Source: Owenia fusiformis (taxonomy: Eukaryota; Annelida; Polychaeta; Sabellida; Oweniidae). From it: a stretch of 64,000 bases of DNA. Positions 58,401 through 62,535 of this stretch are shown in pieces (position 1 is the first letter of the stretch; each line of letters opens with the position of its first letter). A model generated the notes under the pieces. It was not told the origin of the DNA. It saw only the letters and a list, made by a program, of their open reading frames with translations, and ran no database searches. Where the stretch lies: positions 21,586,184 through 21,650,183 of the forward strand of contig CAIIXF020000012.1 of assembly GCA_903813345.2 (NCBI GenBank), written 5' to 3'. Both the position numbers and the translations under genes were made by a program.

Positions 58401-58749
58401 ATTTACCCCCCAAAAAAACTCCTGTTCGGAATTACCCCCCTAAAATACCTTGTAGTAAAAATGGAATAACCCAGGTATTTTTTACAATTTTTCGTAATTT
58501 TTTCTGCAAATGCATCCTACAGTGGATAATACACATAATATATATAGAATCATAGCATAGATGTGCAGTACAGCCAAGCTAACTACATTTTTTGATGGGG
58601 GTGTTTGGAAATAGACGTACTCAGTACTGACTCTAGATCTAGATCTATTCTATGAGAACTCTCACCTGACCAGTATATTTCTTTCGTCCTTTATATACTT
58701 TCCCAAAAGATCCCTCGCCAATATTTTCAAGGATATGGTAATTCTCCAT
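13329..58749 (-). CDS. STK36: STK36, Fused-family serine/threonine kinase (whole gene span, 32 exons)
   Basis: Joined exons give 3969 nt, 1322 aa; vertebrate STK36 is about 1315 aa. The kinase domain (about residues 4-254) has the glycine loop GEGSFGKV (11-18), K33 in VALKF, HRD with D125, DFG with D143-G145, SPE at 168-170, and activation-loop residues T154, T158 and S159. All catalytic residues are present, so an active kinase is expected. Residues about 260-402 are a charged, poorly conserved linker. Residues 403-1322 are helical repeat-like and align with the vertebrate C-terminal half, ending near KLINIL. Fused acts in Hedgehog signalling in flies, and in vertebrates and planarians its orthologue is needed for motile cilia and the central pair. 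Every exon boundary is AG/GT and phases match throughout. The largest introns are 16 (8.6 kb), 3 (5.4 kb), 20 (4.2 kb) and 1 (4.2 kb). No frameshift or stop is seen. Confidence 0.96.
13741..13837 (-). CDS. STK36: STK36 exon 31
   Basis: Residues 1235-1267, phase 2 to 0, acceptor CTTCCAG, donor [26 protein letters not shown] then LRS matches vertebrate [23 protein letters not shown]. Confidence 0.96.
13970..14610. repeat. Dispersed repeat ending in 'catgtgagcta'
   Basis: Degenerate internal units 'aaaagtggcggct / agtggcagccat' and an end block 'gacggatgaacagacaagtg ... catgtgagcta'. A similar end block lies at about 45905-45962. It lies in STK36 intron 30; there is no coding capacity. Confidence 0.55.
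14890..15074. repeat. Inverted-repeat element touching the exon 30 donor
   Basis: 'atcccaacgaac' near 14894 is inverted as 'gttcgttgggat' at about 15058-15069. The interior holds 'tcactgactgactgacagacgg'. The right edge falls within about 6 nt of the exon 30 splice donor. Confidence 0.6.
15076..15148 (-). CDS. STK36: STK36 exon 30
   Basis: Residues 1211-1235, 73 nt, phase 1 to 2, acceptor TTGGCAG, donor [26 protein letters not shown] matches vertebrate SALGNLGPEGLGEELLQ. Confidence 0.93.
15198..16163 (-). mobile_element. Decayed mariner-like DNA transposon
   Basis: The right end, read inverted, is CAGGGCGTATC and the left end is CAGTGCGTTATC, each with TA outside. The inner arms match ('tccatttgcaaagtgggcc', 'atatcattcattcac'). 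The minus strand at 15764-15955 reads [17 protein letters not shown], resembling the DLNPCDFFLWGYLKS block of mariner-related transposases. The frame is broken elsewhere, so it is inactive. It lies 50 bp upstream of exon 30. Confidence 0.75.
16418..16547 (-). CDS. STK36: STK36 exon 29
   Basis: Residues 1168-1211, phase 0 to 1, acceptor TTTTAG, donor [26 protein letters not shown] aligns with vertebrate ASFAVGNAAYQAGPLGPAL. Confidence 0.96.
17310..17577. mobile_element. MITE with TGTCACCACC ends
   Basis: TGTCACCACC at 17310-17319 is perfectly inverted as GGTGGTGACA at 17568-17577. The interior has degenerate repeats of 'ttgaccttgagaaggtcatt'. A related copy starts with TGTCACCACC at 32209 and runs to about 32525. 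Confidence 0.75.
17629..17689 (-). CDS. STK36: STK36 exon 28
   Basis: Residues 1147-1167, 61 nt, phase 2 to 0, acceptor ATTCCAG, donor [16 protein letters not shown] matches vertebrate LGDKDPVVR. Confidence 0.94.
17926..18049 (-). CDS. STK36: STK36 exon 27
   Basis: Residues 1106-1147, phase 1 to 2, acceptor TTTTCAG, donor [26 protein letters not shown] aligns with vertebrate [20 protein letters not shown], an ARM/HEAT-type helix pair. Confidence 0.95.
18098..18510 (-). mobile_element. 5'-truncated LINE, ORF2 C-terminus and 3' tail
   Basis: On the minus strand the segment encodes [18 protein letters not shown] then [14 protein letters not shown], the WNxLP...FK...K signature at the end of CR1/Jockey-type reverse transcriptase ORFs. 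The stop is at 18379-18381. A 3' UTR ends in an AATAAATAAAATTGAATTG-type tail at about 18098-18130. It lies in STK36 intron 26 in the sense orientation. Confidence 0.85.
18594..18735 (-). CDS. STK36: STK36 exon 26
   Basis: Residues 1059-1106, phase 0 to 1, acceptor ACTTCAG, donor [26 protein letters not shown] corresponds to vertebrate [20 protein letters not shown]. Confidence 0.94.
19940..20099 (-). CDS. STK36: STK36 exon 25
   Basis: Residues 1005-1058, phase 2 to 0, acceptor TTTTAG, donor [26 protein letters not shown] aligns with vertebrate ELPISLLTRLALMDPTSL. Confidence 0.94.
20375..20494 (-). CDS. STK36: STK36 exon 24
   Basis: Residues 965-1005, phase 2 to 2, acceptor CATTTCAG, donor [26 protein letters not shown] matches the vertebrate GSEFLP...QLLCFPFALD block. 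Confidence 0.95.
21020..21123 (-). CDS. STK36: STK36 exon 23
   Basis: Residues 931-965, phase 0 to 2, acceptor CTTCCAG, donor [26 protein letters not shown]; helical-repeat region. Confidence 0.92.
21559..21780 (-). CDS. STK36: STK36 exon 22
   Basis: Residues 857-930, phase 0 to 0, acceptor TTTATAG, donor GTAGAT. Contains LWNAIWHRS and [20 protein letters not shown], matching vertebrate MWTVLWHRF and PDWTLISPQGMAALLSLAM. Confidence 0.96.
21930..22068. repeat. Palindromic element with 'gagtgagcgaagcgaatgag' core
   Basis: 'atatcacatc...gatatcat' on the left mirrors 'atgatatcaa...gtgatatt' on the right, around a centre at about 22000. Same architecture as the palindromes at 36304, 36735 and 53588. 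Confidence 0.75.
22795..22869 (-). CDS. STK36: STK36 exon 21
   Basis: Residues 832-856, phase 0 to 0, acceptor TTTCTAG, donor [26 protein letters not shown] aligns with vertebrate GSCGFYDGLLILLLQLL and joins exon 20 directly. Confidence 0.93.
23044..24490. repeat. 19-bp satellite, array 1 (about 76 units)
   Basis: Same unit and variants as the array at 25463-27051, including the catacaacacaac and catacaatacaac forms. Ends abruptly at 24490 before the orphan exon-like segment. Long open frames on both strands are repeat artefacts. Confidence 0.97.
24544..24693 (-). other. Orphan exon-like segment inside intron 20
   Basis: 150 nt between an AATTCAG acceptor and a GTAAAT donor, open in one frame only: [20 protein letters not shown] and on to SISQDQQ. 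That frame needs phase 1 on both sides, but exons 20 and 21 are phase 0. Spliced after exon 20 it would read GAA TAA and stop. The vertebrate protein needs no extra sequence here. It may be a premature-stop cassette exon, an exon of another gene, or captured sequence. Confidence 0.45.
24722..25462. mobile_element. Candidate element between the satellite arrays
   Basis: The edges are imperfectly inverted: 'ttaacccttaaacgg' near 24722 and 'ccatttaagggtcaa' near 25446, both next to 'cagatctgcccccctaag'-like sequence. Inside, 'gtcaatataaccctcgcaag' pairs with 'cgggctatattgac' near 25250. No coding capacity. Limits are approximate. Confidence 0.5.
25463..27051. repeat. 19-bp satellite, array 2 (about 80 units)
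   Basis: Plus-strand unit acagcatacaatacaacaa with frequent T/C (aataca or aacaca) and G variants (catagaata, cacagaata), some with extra short insertions (attaaaaacagc). It fills intron 20 from 3 bp past the exon 20 donor. 19 is not a multiple of three, so all three minus frames stay open as Cys/Leu/Val-rich reading frames that are artefacts. Confidence 0.97.
27055..27165 (-). CDS. STK36: STK36 exon 20
   Basis: Residues 795-831, phase 0 to 0, acceptor ATTCCAG, donor [26 protein letters not shown]. The donor is the first base of the 19-bp satellite. Confidence 0.93.
27610..27660. repeat. Perfect 15-bp hairpin in intron 19
   Basis: GTCCACTGACATGTT (27610-27624) and AACATGTCAGTGGAC (27646-27660) pair perfectly across a 21-nt loop. 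The long open frame over this region (27569-28159 +) is intronic and has no coding character. Confidence 0.8.
28383..28446 (-). CDS. STK36: STK36 exon 19
   Basis: Residues 773-794, 64 nt, phase 2 to 0, acceptor TTTTTCAG, donor [26 protein letters not shown]. Confidence 0.9.
28921..29015 (-). CDS. STK36: STK36 exon 18
   Basis: Residues 742-773, phase 0 to 2, acceptor ATTCCAG, donor [26 protein letters not shown]; a copy of the foldback element starts 17 bp upstream of it. Confidence 0.9.
29032..29510. mobile_element. Foldback element, degraded copy 2
   Basis: Related to 4576-5111: shares 'ctggtgatccactca', 'acaaaatgtcggaacgtcgg', 'aaatcgacgattctgttgtc' and 'ctattttttcacaatcaatt'. The right arm is eroded. 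It lies in intron 17, close to the acceptor of exon 18. Confidence 0.75.
29966..30064 (-). CDS. STK36: STK36 exon 17
   Basis: Residues 709-741, phase 0 to 0, acceptor TTTAAAG, donor [26 protein letters not shown] aligns with vertebrate KVLYSCCLVSEGLCRLLG; ends LEGK like LIQGK. Confidence 0.94.
32209..32525. repeat. Relative of the TGTCACCACC element
   Basis: It starts TGTCACCACC and carries the same 'gaggtcatt...ggtcaa' and 'agtcagatttgaatttttgag' blocks, in two to three degenerate units. It lies inside the 4-kb element of intron 16; no matching right end is clear. Confidence 0.6.
33100..33290. repeat. 82-bp direct repeat next to a palindrome
   Basis: 'ggccctcggtccaatatttc' starts at 33128 and again at 33210, giving two 82-bp units. 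The first unit is also half of an inverted repeat: 'tagtgaaatattggacc' near 33100 mirrors 'ggtccaatatttcacta'. Confidence 0.85.
34920..37560. repeat. Cluster of long palindromes in intron 16
   Basis: Five or more fold-back units. 35268-35378 and 37402-37536 share 'ttttggatacaggg' arms around a 'gggaccgaggg'-like centre. 36304-36435 and 36735-36868 share 'tcctatg...gatatc' arms around a 'cgctgcgctcactcg'-like centre. 35950-36060 has inverted 'tgatattcgatggtttcaaa' units. Short open frames here are arm translations. Confidence 0.8.
38230..38390 (-). repeat. STK36: Degenerate copies of the exon 16 donor junction
   Basis: Minus-strand sequences like TGTCATAAAGGTAT and TGTCACAAAGGTAT recur at about 38240, 38328 and 38362. 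They resemble the real junction CATAAAG|GTATTTC at 38689, with related 'gaaatatct' blocks between. They are far more decayed than the exon 11 array. Confidence 0.55.
38689..38796 (-). CDS. STK36: STK36 exon 16
   Basis: Residues 673-708, phase 0 to 0, acceptor TTTGCAG, donor [26 protein letters not shown], ending CNVIK. Degenerate copies of its end plus donor occur in the following intron (38230-38390). Confidence 0.92.
38978..39108 (-). CDS. STK36: STK36 exon 15
   Basis: Residues 629-672, phase 1 to 0, acceptor GTTTAG, donor [26 protein letters not shown]; helical region. Confidence 0.88.
39447..39597 (-). CDS. STK36: STK36 exon 14
   Basis: Residues 579-629, phase 0 to 1, acceptor ATTTCAG, donor [26 protein letters not shown] matches vertebrate CFTVLCEAMDGNSRAIS. 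Confidence 0.93.
39928..40033 (-). CDS. STK36: STK36 exon 13
   Basis: Residues 543-578, phase 2 to 0, acceptor TATTTAG, donor [25 protein letters not shown] and RLREQTLM; helical-repeat region. Confidence 0.93.
40138..40235 (-). CDS. STK36: STK36 exon 12
   Basis: Residues 511-543, phase 0 to 2, acceptor GTTTCAG, donor [24 protein letters not shown] aligns with vertebrate QQSWYGTFLQDLMAVIQAY. Confidence 0.93.
40671..41320 (-). repeat. STK36: 75-bp tandem array copying the end of exon 11 (9 copies)
   Basis: 51-nt copies lie at 41270-41320 (in exon 11), 41195-41245, 41120-41170, 41045-41095, 40971-41021, 40896-40946, 40821-40871, 40746-40796 and 40671-40721. The spacer on the coding strand begins GTAGGTCACATC and ends CTACTAG (24 nt; 23 in one unit). 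Each copy is open in the STK36 frame ([17 protein letters not shown]; one has K to M, one has Q to E). Reading through a spacer meets a stop (VGHISFY then TAG). A partial, diverged unit is at 40621-40670. Confidence 0.95.
41270..41369 (-). CDS. STK36: STK36 exon 11 (source of a tandem array)
   Basis: Residues 477-510, phase 2 to 0, acceptor TTTTTCAG, donor GTAGGT. Reads [20 protein letters not shown] and ends IVDSANVKQ. Its last 51 nt and donor are repeated eight more times downstream (40671-41245). Confidence 0.93.
41718..41941 (-). CDS. STK36: STK36 exon 10
   Basis: Residues 403-477, phase 0 to 2, acceptor CTCTAG, donor GTAGGT. Contains [15 protein letters not shown] and [14 protein letters not shown], matching the vertebrate NEWQHLLE and LEGASHILPAFRVL blocks. 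Confidence 0.92.
42441..42587 (-). CDS. STK36: STK36 exon 9
   Basis: Residues 354-402, phase 0 to 0, acceptor ATTTCAG, donor GTAAAT. Charged linker starting [15 protein letters not shown]. Confidence 0.82.
43252..43383 (-). CDS. STK36: STK36 exon 8
   Basis: Residues 310-353, phase 0 to 0, acceptor ATTTTAG, donor GTGAGT. Pro/Gly-rich linker ([18 protein letters not shown]), not conserved with vertebrates; supported by splice sites and phase. Confidence 0.82.
43758..43906 (-). CDS. STK36: STK36 exon 7
   Basis: Residues 260-309, phase 1 to 0, acceptor ACTCTAG, donor GTATTT. Start of the linker after the kinase domain; [19 protein letters not shown] followed by a Lys/Gln-rich helix. Confidence 0.88.
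44106..44332 (-). CDS. STK36: STK36 exon 6
   Basis: Residues 184-260, phase 2 to 1, acceptor TTTATAG, donor GTAAGC. Encodes the kinase C-lobe: [18 protein letters not shown], then [19 protein letters not shown]. Confidence 0.96.
44529..45313. repeat. Foldback element split by a hAT-like insertion
   Basis: 'aatatagacctcagag' (44529-44543), then after the insertion 'caggggtaatatcg', is mirrored by 'cgatgatattacccctgctcttcggtctatatt' ending about 45313. Removing 44544-45190 restores a continuous left arm, so the hAT-like element jumped into this older palindrome. Confidence 0.8.
44544..45182. mobile_element. 639-bp hAT-like nonautonomous element, copy 1 (intron 5)
   Basis: The ends TAGGGCCGTGCC and, inverted, TAGGGCTGTGCC form terminal repeats. 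An 8-bp target duplication CCTCAGAG lies at 44536-44543 and 45183-45190, as for hAT elements. Looks identical over its full length to 47074-47712. No coding capacity. Confidence 0.92.
45359..45865. repeat. About 165-bp direct repeat, two copies
   Basis: The block from 'catggctttttacaatgcag' to 'ggagttttctgtattgatg' occurs at about 45359-45523 and again at about 45699-45865 with scattered differences. It is followed by a 'gacagacggacaagtgagcg' tail like that at 14550. Confidence 0.8.
46514..46581 (-). CDS. STK36: STK36 exon 5
   Basis: Residues 162-184, 68 nt, phase 0 to 2, acceptor ATTCCAG, donor GTAAGT splitting the Trp codon. Encodes [18 protein letters not shown]. Its loss would shift the frame. 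Direct 639-bp hAT-like copies lie in both flanking introns. Confidence 0.95.
47074..47712. mobile_element. 639-bp hAT-like nonautonomous element, copy 2 (intron 4)
   Basis: Same length, orientation and, by eye, sequence as 44544-45182. Flanks are ctggtata (left) and cagtggta (right), so the target duplication is less clean. The two copies sit on either side of STK36 exon 5 as direct repeats. Confidence 0.9.
47820..47999 (-). CDS. STK36: STK36 exon 4
   Basis: Residues 102-161, phase 0 to 0, acceptor CTTTAG, donor GTAAAC. Encodes the catalytic loop [11 protein letters not shown] (D125), the DFG motif (143-145) and most of the activation loop up to LTSIK. Confidence 0.97.
49164..49595 (+). CDS. 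LINE-type ORF1 fragment (L1-like RNA-binding region)
   Basis: An open frame of 143 codons ends in TAG. Readable blocks are [56 protein letters not shown] and WMFNGKIF. This pattern (AHRxG...RxLIxKF...R..I...RK.L...I.ED) is that of the RRM/CTD region of L1-like ORF1 proteins in invertebrate non-LTR elements. The 5' part is missing (in-frame TAA at 49161). No reverse transcriptase follows. Confidence 0.7.
   Translation, partial: RNLNFEETDNEDCKSLILEVAQQIESNISSSDIDVAHRVGLKIPGRKRALIAKFNSSDARQRMIKNRKKLAKSGIAIHEDATGKNVKLMKTVRNMDFVKDCWMFNGKIFCSFEGFHNRHRTEVDINSNPHEIYQQLVNSKSNK
49596..50155 (+). mobile_element. 3' part of the ORF1-only retroelement with GAATGA tail
   Basis: Noncoding AT-rich sequence after the ORF1 stop, ending 'aataaatgaaattgaatgaatgaatgaa'. 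Short tandem 3' tails of this kind are typical of CR1/L2-type LINEs and their SINEs. Confidence 0.6.
51597..51945. repeat. Imperfect 200-bp tandem duplication with CACGTG palindromes
   Basis: 'atgctgtacgtagacggatg ... gagagtctaatatcacgttcaccacgtga ... ggctggacgtgttggtag' occurs twice (about 51640-51750 and 51822-51932). Each copy holds ACGTGAA, ATCACGTTC and CCACGTGA. Confidence 0.75.
52377..52703. mobile_element. MITE with about 40-bp inverted ends
   Basis: The left ACTTTTTCAAAGATGTTGACC and the inverted right ACTTTTTCAAAAATGTTGACC match, followed by 'attttcaccaaa' on both sides. No coding capacity. It lies in STK36 intron 3. Confidence 0.8.
53372..53449 (-). CDS. STK36: STK36 exon 3
   Basis: Residues 76-101, phase 0 to 0, acceptor ATTATAG, donor [26 protein letters not shown] is the hinge region; vertebrates have DYAEGEL at the same place. 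Confidence 0.95.
53588..53726. repeat. Palindromic element (intron 2)
   Basis: 'gatatcatatgatgttgagtaatatcattttta' is mirrored by 'aaaatgatatcatgaaaattcataggatgttc'. A half copy follows at about 53986-54050. Related to the palindromes at 21930 and 36735. Confidence 0.65.
54367..54507 (-). CDS. STK36: STK36 exon 2
   Basis: Residues 29-75, phase 0 to 0, acceptor TTCATAG, donor GTAAGT. Carries the catalytic lysine (K33 in [11 protein letters not shown]), helix C (KEIEIMRGL) and HHPNI. Confidence 0.95.
54613..54790. repeat. Inverted repeat 'atggggtaacttcgacac'
   Basis: 'atggggtaacttcgacac' near 54613 and 'gtgtcgaagttaccccat' near 54773 form an 18-bp inverted repeat about 140 bp apart in STK36 intron 1. 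Likely the ends of a small nonautonomous element. Confidence 0.7.
55110..55377. repeat. Small inverted-repeat element in intron 1
   Basis: 'atggagtgcttcgg' near 55110 is inverted as 'ccgaagtgctccat' ending about 55376; both edges are followed inward by 'ggtaatttccgac' and 'cgggaataatc'-like sequence. No coding capacity. Confidence 0.6.
56817..57303. mobile_element. Foldback element, about 225-bp arms
   Basis: The left arm from 'attgcaaatcgtttcagg' and the right arm ending 'gggtttgcaat' match inverted through to an AT-rich centre near 57065 ('ttcagtgaaaaaattcag'). Shared blocks are 'gatgggaaattttctgcact', 'caattgagtcacatgttatt' and 'gtgcctagaaaag'. Lies in STK36 intron 1. Confidence 0.85.
57903..57965. 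repeat. Perfect 18-bp stem with 27-nt loop
   Basis: GTTAAACTCAATAACGGC (57903-57920) and GCCGTTATTGAGTTTAAC (57948-57965) pair without mismatch. The loop is A/T-rich. The short size would suit a structured RNA or the core of a tiny foldback element; nothing decides between them. Confidence 0.8.
57980..58635. mobile_element. Element with repeated 'gtgttcggaattaccccc' motifs
   Basis: The outer edges 'ctagagtcaatacgt' and (inverted) 'ctagagtcagtactgagtacgt' are similar, followed inward by 'ccaaacaccccc'-like sequence. Inside, the motif g-tgttYggaattaccccc occurs about five times (58170, 58192, 58370, 58396, 58422). The right edge is 30 bp from the exon 1 splice donor. Confidence 0.65.
58666..58749 (-). 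CDS. STK36: STK36 exon 1 (start)
   Basis: Residues 1-28: [20 protein letters not shown] and on to TGQ, then GTGAGA. It contains the start codon and the ATP-binding glycine loop, and matches the vertebrate N-terminus residue for residue in length. Confidence 0.95.
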
Positions 58750-58806
58750 TGTTGTAATTAGACAAATAATCCTTATTTCTGCTAAATAAACCAGTCAAAA
58801 TGTAAA

Positions 58807-58814
58807 TGTAAACA
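58807..58814. promoter_or_regulatory. Forkhead-type site upstream of STK36
   Basis: TGTAAACA, with an adjacent TGTAAAT, lies 58 bp upstream of the STK36 ATG. It matches the forkhead consensus used by FOXJ1, the master regulator of motile cilia genes. The link to STK36 is an inference from its ciliary role in other animals. Confidence 0.4.
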
Positions 58815-58869
58815 TTTTGTTTTGAAAAATTTTAGCGCCTATACGGAGTGACTAAAACCTCGCATTCTG

Positions 58870-58874
58870 ATTGG
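58870..58874 (-). promoter_or_regulatory. CCAAT box upstream of STK36
   Basis: GACCAATCAG on the sense strand of STK36, about 121 bp upstream of the ATG, fits the NF-Y core. The transcription start is not visible. Confidence 0.4.
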
Positions 58875-59998
58875 TCTTTGACTGCTTACATCTGGTGACT
58901 GCTGATTTGAAGAGCTCTGTCAAAACATGTGAACGTAAATATTTTACGTTTTTAGACGCATACATTGAATATTCGGAGCAGAATAAACACGGGTAGGTAA
59001 AAAATATATATCCTATGTTGTATCTTATATTCTAAATGAATGTCTTTGATCTAAGTATATCTGTGTATGCACTTTTATGGTATGAGTGACATTTTTTATC
59101 AAAAATTATGATCCAGTAAAATTAAGATCTGAGACATACACTCTACATGTATTACATATGTACAATATTAGAGGTGCCTGAAGGGGGTATCCAAAATGCC
59201 CTGTCACCGAAGTGGTAAGTGAACAAATTTGCTGTTCATTATAAACAGTTGGCATACAGTCGCTATTAGAACGTAGTGAAACGGACCCGTCCTGTTATAG
59301 AAGATGTAACTATAGTTAAATGGTAGCGTGACCAGGACCAGGTTACGTTTTACAGACACGGCACTGCGTGAAATATGGGATTCCAATTCTTTACATGTCT
59401 AGAAACTAGTCTTTTCACGCCGGGTTCCTAGACGTGCCAATTATTTACACCTCTTGACACGCGATGAATCCAACTCTTTACACATCTATGCACTTCTTGA
59501 CACACGCCATGCAACGCAGTGCAAAGACCATGCCAAAAGTCTTGACACGCGCTGATTGGAATCTTATTACTCGCTCTTGGCACATTGCTAATTATGTGTA
59601 AGCAACTGACCTAATTACCAAAAGCAATACATATCGTATTTTAACATGAAGTAATTATTTCCAGATTTGTGACCAGTAAGGGGTTGCACAGGAGCAAAGT
59701 AGAGTTATATCTTGTATTCGCGAATGCAACTAATTAATTACCAAAAGCATATACATATAGTATTTTAACATGAAGTAATTATACGCAACTATTTTTACTA
59801 ATTTAGTATTGAAATATTACAAGTACTTTTTCTGGTTCTTTTAATTTTGATCTATTTAATTCATTCATGTTTCGCAGACTATTTGGAACATGTAGAAAGA
59901 AATATCGAACAAAGCATTTGTATGTACGGTGACAAACTGACTTTACTAACATTTTGGCAATTTCATACCGTCTTTTGAAATAATATTGTCAGCTACTA
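58875..59998. other. Upstream flank of STK36, no gene seen
   Basis: AT-rich with CG-containing blocks near 59400-59560 ('cttgacacgcgatgaatcc'-type degenerate repeats of 'ttgacacgc'). No divergent gene is supported. Confidence 0.45.
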
Positions 59999-60857
59999 CA
60001 GCTGGGGTTTCAATAACAGCCGGCGGGCGGCGAAAACGCCGCTTCAAATCCCAGTTACGCCAGTTCAAATTTTGAGAGAAAAAAAAATTGAGAAAAAAAT
60101 TGCCGGTCCAAATGATGAGAGATTTTGCTTACACATGAGACAAATCAATTTAGTTTGACATATCAAATGAAAGAATATAAATTGGCCTACTTTGTGAAGG
60201 CAAAATCTAAGTATAATAGGCAGATAATCAGCAGTGTTTTAGAGAAACACTGAGATAATTATCTTACTGTAATCCGGCCACCATTTTTATTGACCTACTC
60301 TCAAACCAACATTGCTTTGAGACTAATTAGGGTCAGTAGCAAAAAACCTTTATCACTGTCCTGTCAACTTTCAATGGACACTATATTATTAACAATTACA
60401 CATGTACTTGAAAACAAACAGTATAATCAATACAATTGATCTTCTTGGCATTATCTTACCTCATAGTGAGGAAGCACAAAGGGCAACATTTGAAAACAAA
60501 TAAAATATTACAAGTCAAAAATGCATATCAAACTATTGAATGTTAATCTTTATATTTCATTGTTAATGTGTCAGAAAGGAATATTGAGTTTATAAATTTA
60601 CACGAGTCAAAATTTAAAAAACACATAAAGTAATGAACAAGTCAAATAGATCTATTGCTCATATACAGTTTGTATTAAAGTGACAGGAAAATACTGATTT
60701 TATCGTTTTACGTCACGGTGATGAAGCACAAGGGGTAACATTTAACTCCAAATATGAACGAGAATGCGAGCGAAGCGAGCGGCGAATGGTCGAAAAAAAA
60801 ATTCAGCCTGTTGAAATTGCCGAAGGCCTGTTGAAAAAATATTTATTGAAACCCCTG
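59999..60857. mobile_element. 859-bp DNA element with 'ggggtttcaata' ends
   Basis: The left CAGCTGGGGTTTCAATAAC and inverted right CAGGGGTTTCAATAAAT form terminal repeats, with TA outside both. Inner parts have palindromic 'cggcgggcggcgaaaacgccg' and 'gcgagcgaagcgagcggcg'. No transposase is visible. Confidence 0.7.
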
Positions 60858-60885
60858 TACAGGCGATGCTAATCGACTCGTTGAT

Positions 60886-61420
60886 TCATTTAGTAGTTGC
60901 ATTTGCGAATACAATCATAGACAAATAACTAGCGGGGTGTTTAGGGATCATAATGATAGTAGTAACTAGTTTCATCAGGCCCATGGCCAGGGGGTTCGAG
61001 GGGAAAAAGTGTATATCCGGCGCACTGAGACAATTGATATCACCACTGATTGACAGAACACAGATTTCGGAAGGGACCAAGGATGAAACTAAAGCGACCA
61101 GTTTATGTGTTAAAAATGTACATCCACATAATTGAAGTGGTTAATTCCAAGTAACAAGTGTAAAAGAAGATAAGAATTATTTCACAATCCGTCCATTTCT
61201 TTGAACTGTTTTGACAACTGTGGATTTAGGCTAGAAATTGTTTTAGAATTTATGAAATACAATATTTACTTCTGTACTTCAGTATGTCCTATTCCCCTTG
61301 CCAATGTCTTAAGTCCACTCCTGCGAACCACCTTGATAATGTCCCCTCCCGGGTGTCGCCTTTTCACCCCCCCCCCTCCAGATCCACCAATTGTTTTAAA
61401 CCATGCTGCCTATGTAAACA
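60886..61420. other. Ambiguous coding-like stretch, not assigned
   Basis: Open frames overlap on both strands. On the minus strand 61080-60886 reads SAPDIHFFPSNPLAMGLMKL and onward to a stop, and 61405-61275 reads KTIGGSGGGGVKRRHPGG then RSGLKTLARGIGHTEVQK and stop. Plus-strand frames over the same bases are equally open. A run of ten C interrupts the second. I cannot assign a gene. Confidence 0.25.
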
Positions 61421-61482
61421 TTATCATAAAATCTGGTATCTTTTTGAGTTTTCTAACCCTGCTATGAAGTATGTAATAAATA

Positions 61483-62535
61483 CAGGGTGATCATTAAGTT
61501 CTGGGAATTGGTCTGCCATTTCAAGATTTCTCAACCATTTGAGTTGAAATTTTCAGCAGGTATACATTGTATAATTCTGAATTGACAAGCAATGTTTCAT
61601 ATACATATCACATCTACAATTTATTTTATTGTAATTACAAAAAAAGTAAAAGTGGTCCGCGGGTCAGCAAATTTTGACAGATGCTAATCTGAAAATTTCC
61701 TGCCAAAACATATTCATCTTGCCTAGATGGTTGCTTCAAACTACTTGTACTAGGGACAGAACAGTACTCTTGAAGTCATTTATTCAGAAGTATTCTTCAT
61801 TGCTGAGAGGATCATTTCATTTATAATTGTTTCCATTAGCCTGGACACACATACGTTGTTGACAAACTTAGTCCTTAAAGATGTGTTCCAGTCCTCCCTT
61901 TGTATCCCTTGAAGATTTGCTCAAGCCGTTGAAATCAGTCCCTTATCGGAATCAAAATTATGACCTCTCATATAATGCTTTAGCACCCAAAATGTAGTGA
62001 AGCCTAATGGTGCTTCATCTTGTGAATATTGTCTGGCGAATATGGGGTAGTAATAACTTGTGTGAACCCTAATTCTTCAAGAGTAGTATGGACAGCTTGA
62101 GTAATGGGAAGGAGCATAGTCATAATCGAAGATAACTCCCCGCTATTTAGAGTCATGATTGTGACTTTGAGATGCAGATTGATGATACAAAAATAGAGCA
62201 AAGTACACTTTTATATAACAATACAGATGTCACTTTAGAAACTAAAGTAAGAAGTATTTGAAAATATGAAAAATCACAGAAATATGTCCACCAAATAGGT
62301 ATTTATTAACCATACTTTTGGATCAAGCAAAATCTGAATTCATTTCTATTTAACTTGACCCGCTTCGCCACTTGTCATGTTACTATAGTAACAACAATTA
62401 TCCATTGTGACATCAGATGACAATGAGACTATTTTATCCAACCCAAAATTACATTCCCCATTTACCTTGAAAATTTCAAGTAAATTGAAAATAATGAAAT
62501 GACAGATAAATTCCCAGAACTTAGTGATCACCCTG
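61483..62535 (-). mobile_element. Mariner-like transposon relic with TA duplication
   Basis: The left CAGGGTGATCATTAAGTTCT and inverted right CAGGGTGATCACTAAGTTCT are followed by 'gggaatt', with TA outside both ends. The minus strand at 62201-62004 encodes LEELGFTQVITTPYSPD, the PPYSPDLAP region of mariner transposases. The frame is broken and the element (1053 bp) is shorter than a complete mariner, so it is inactive. Confidence 0.85.
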
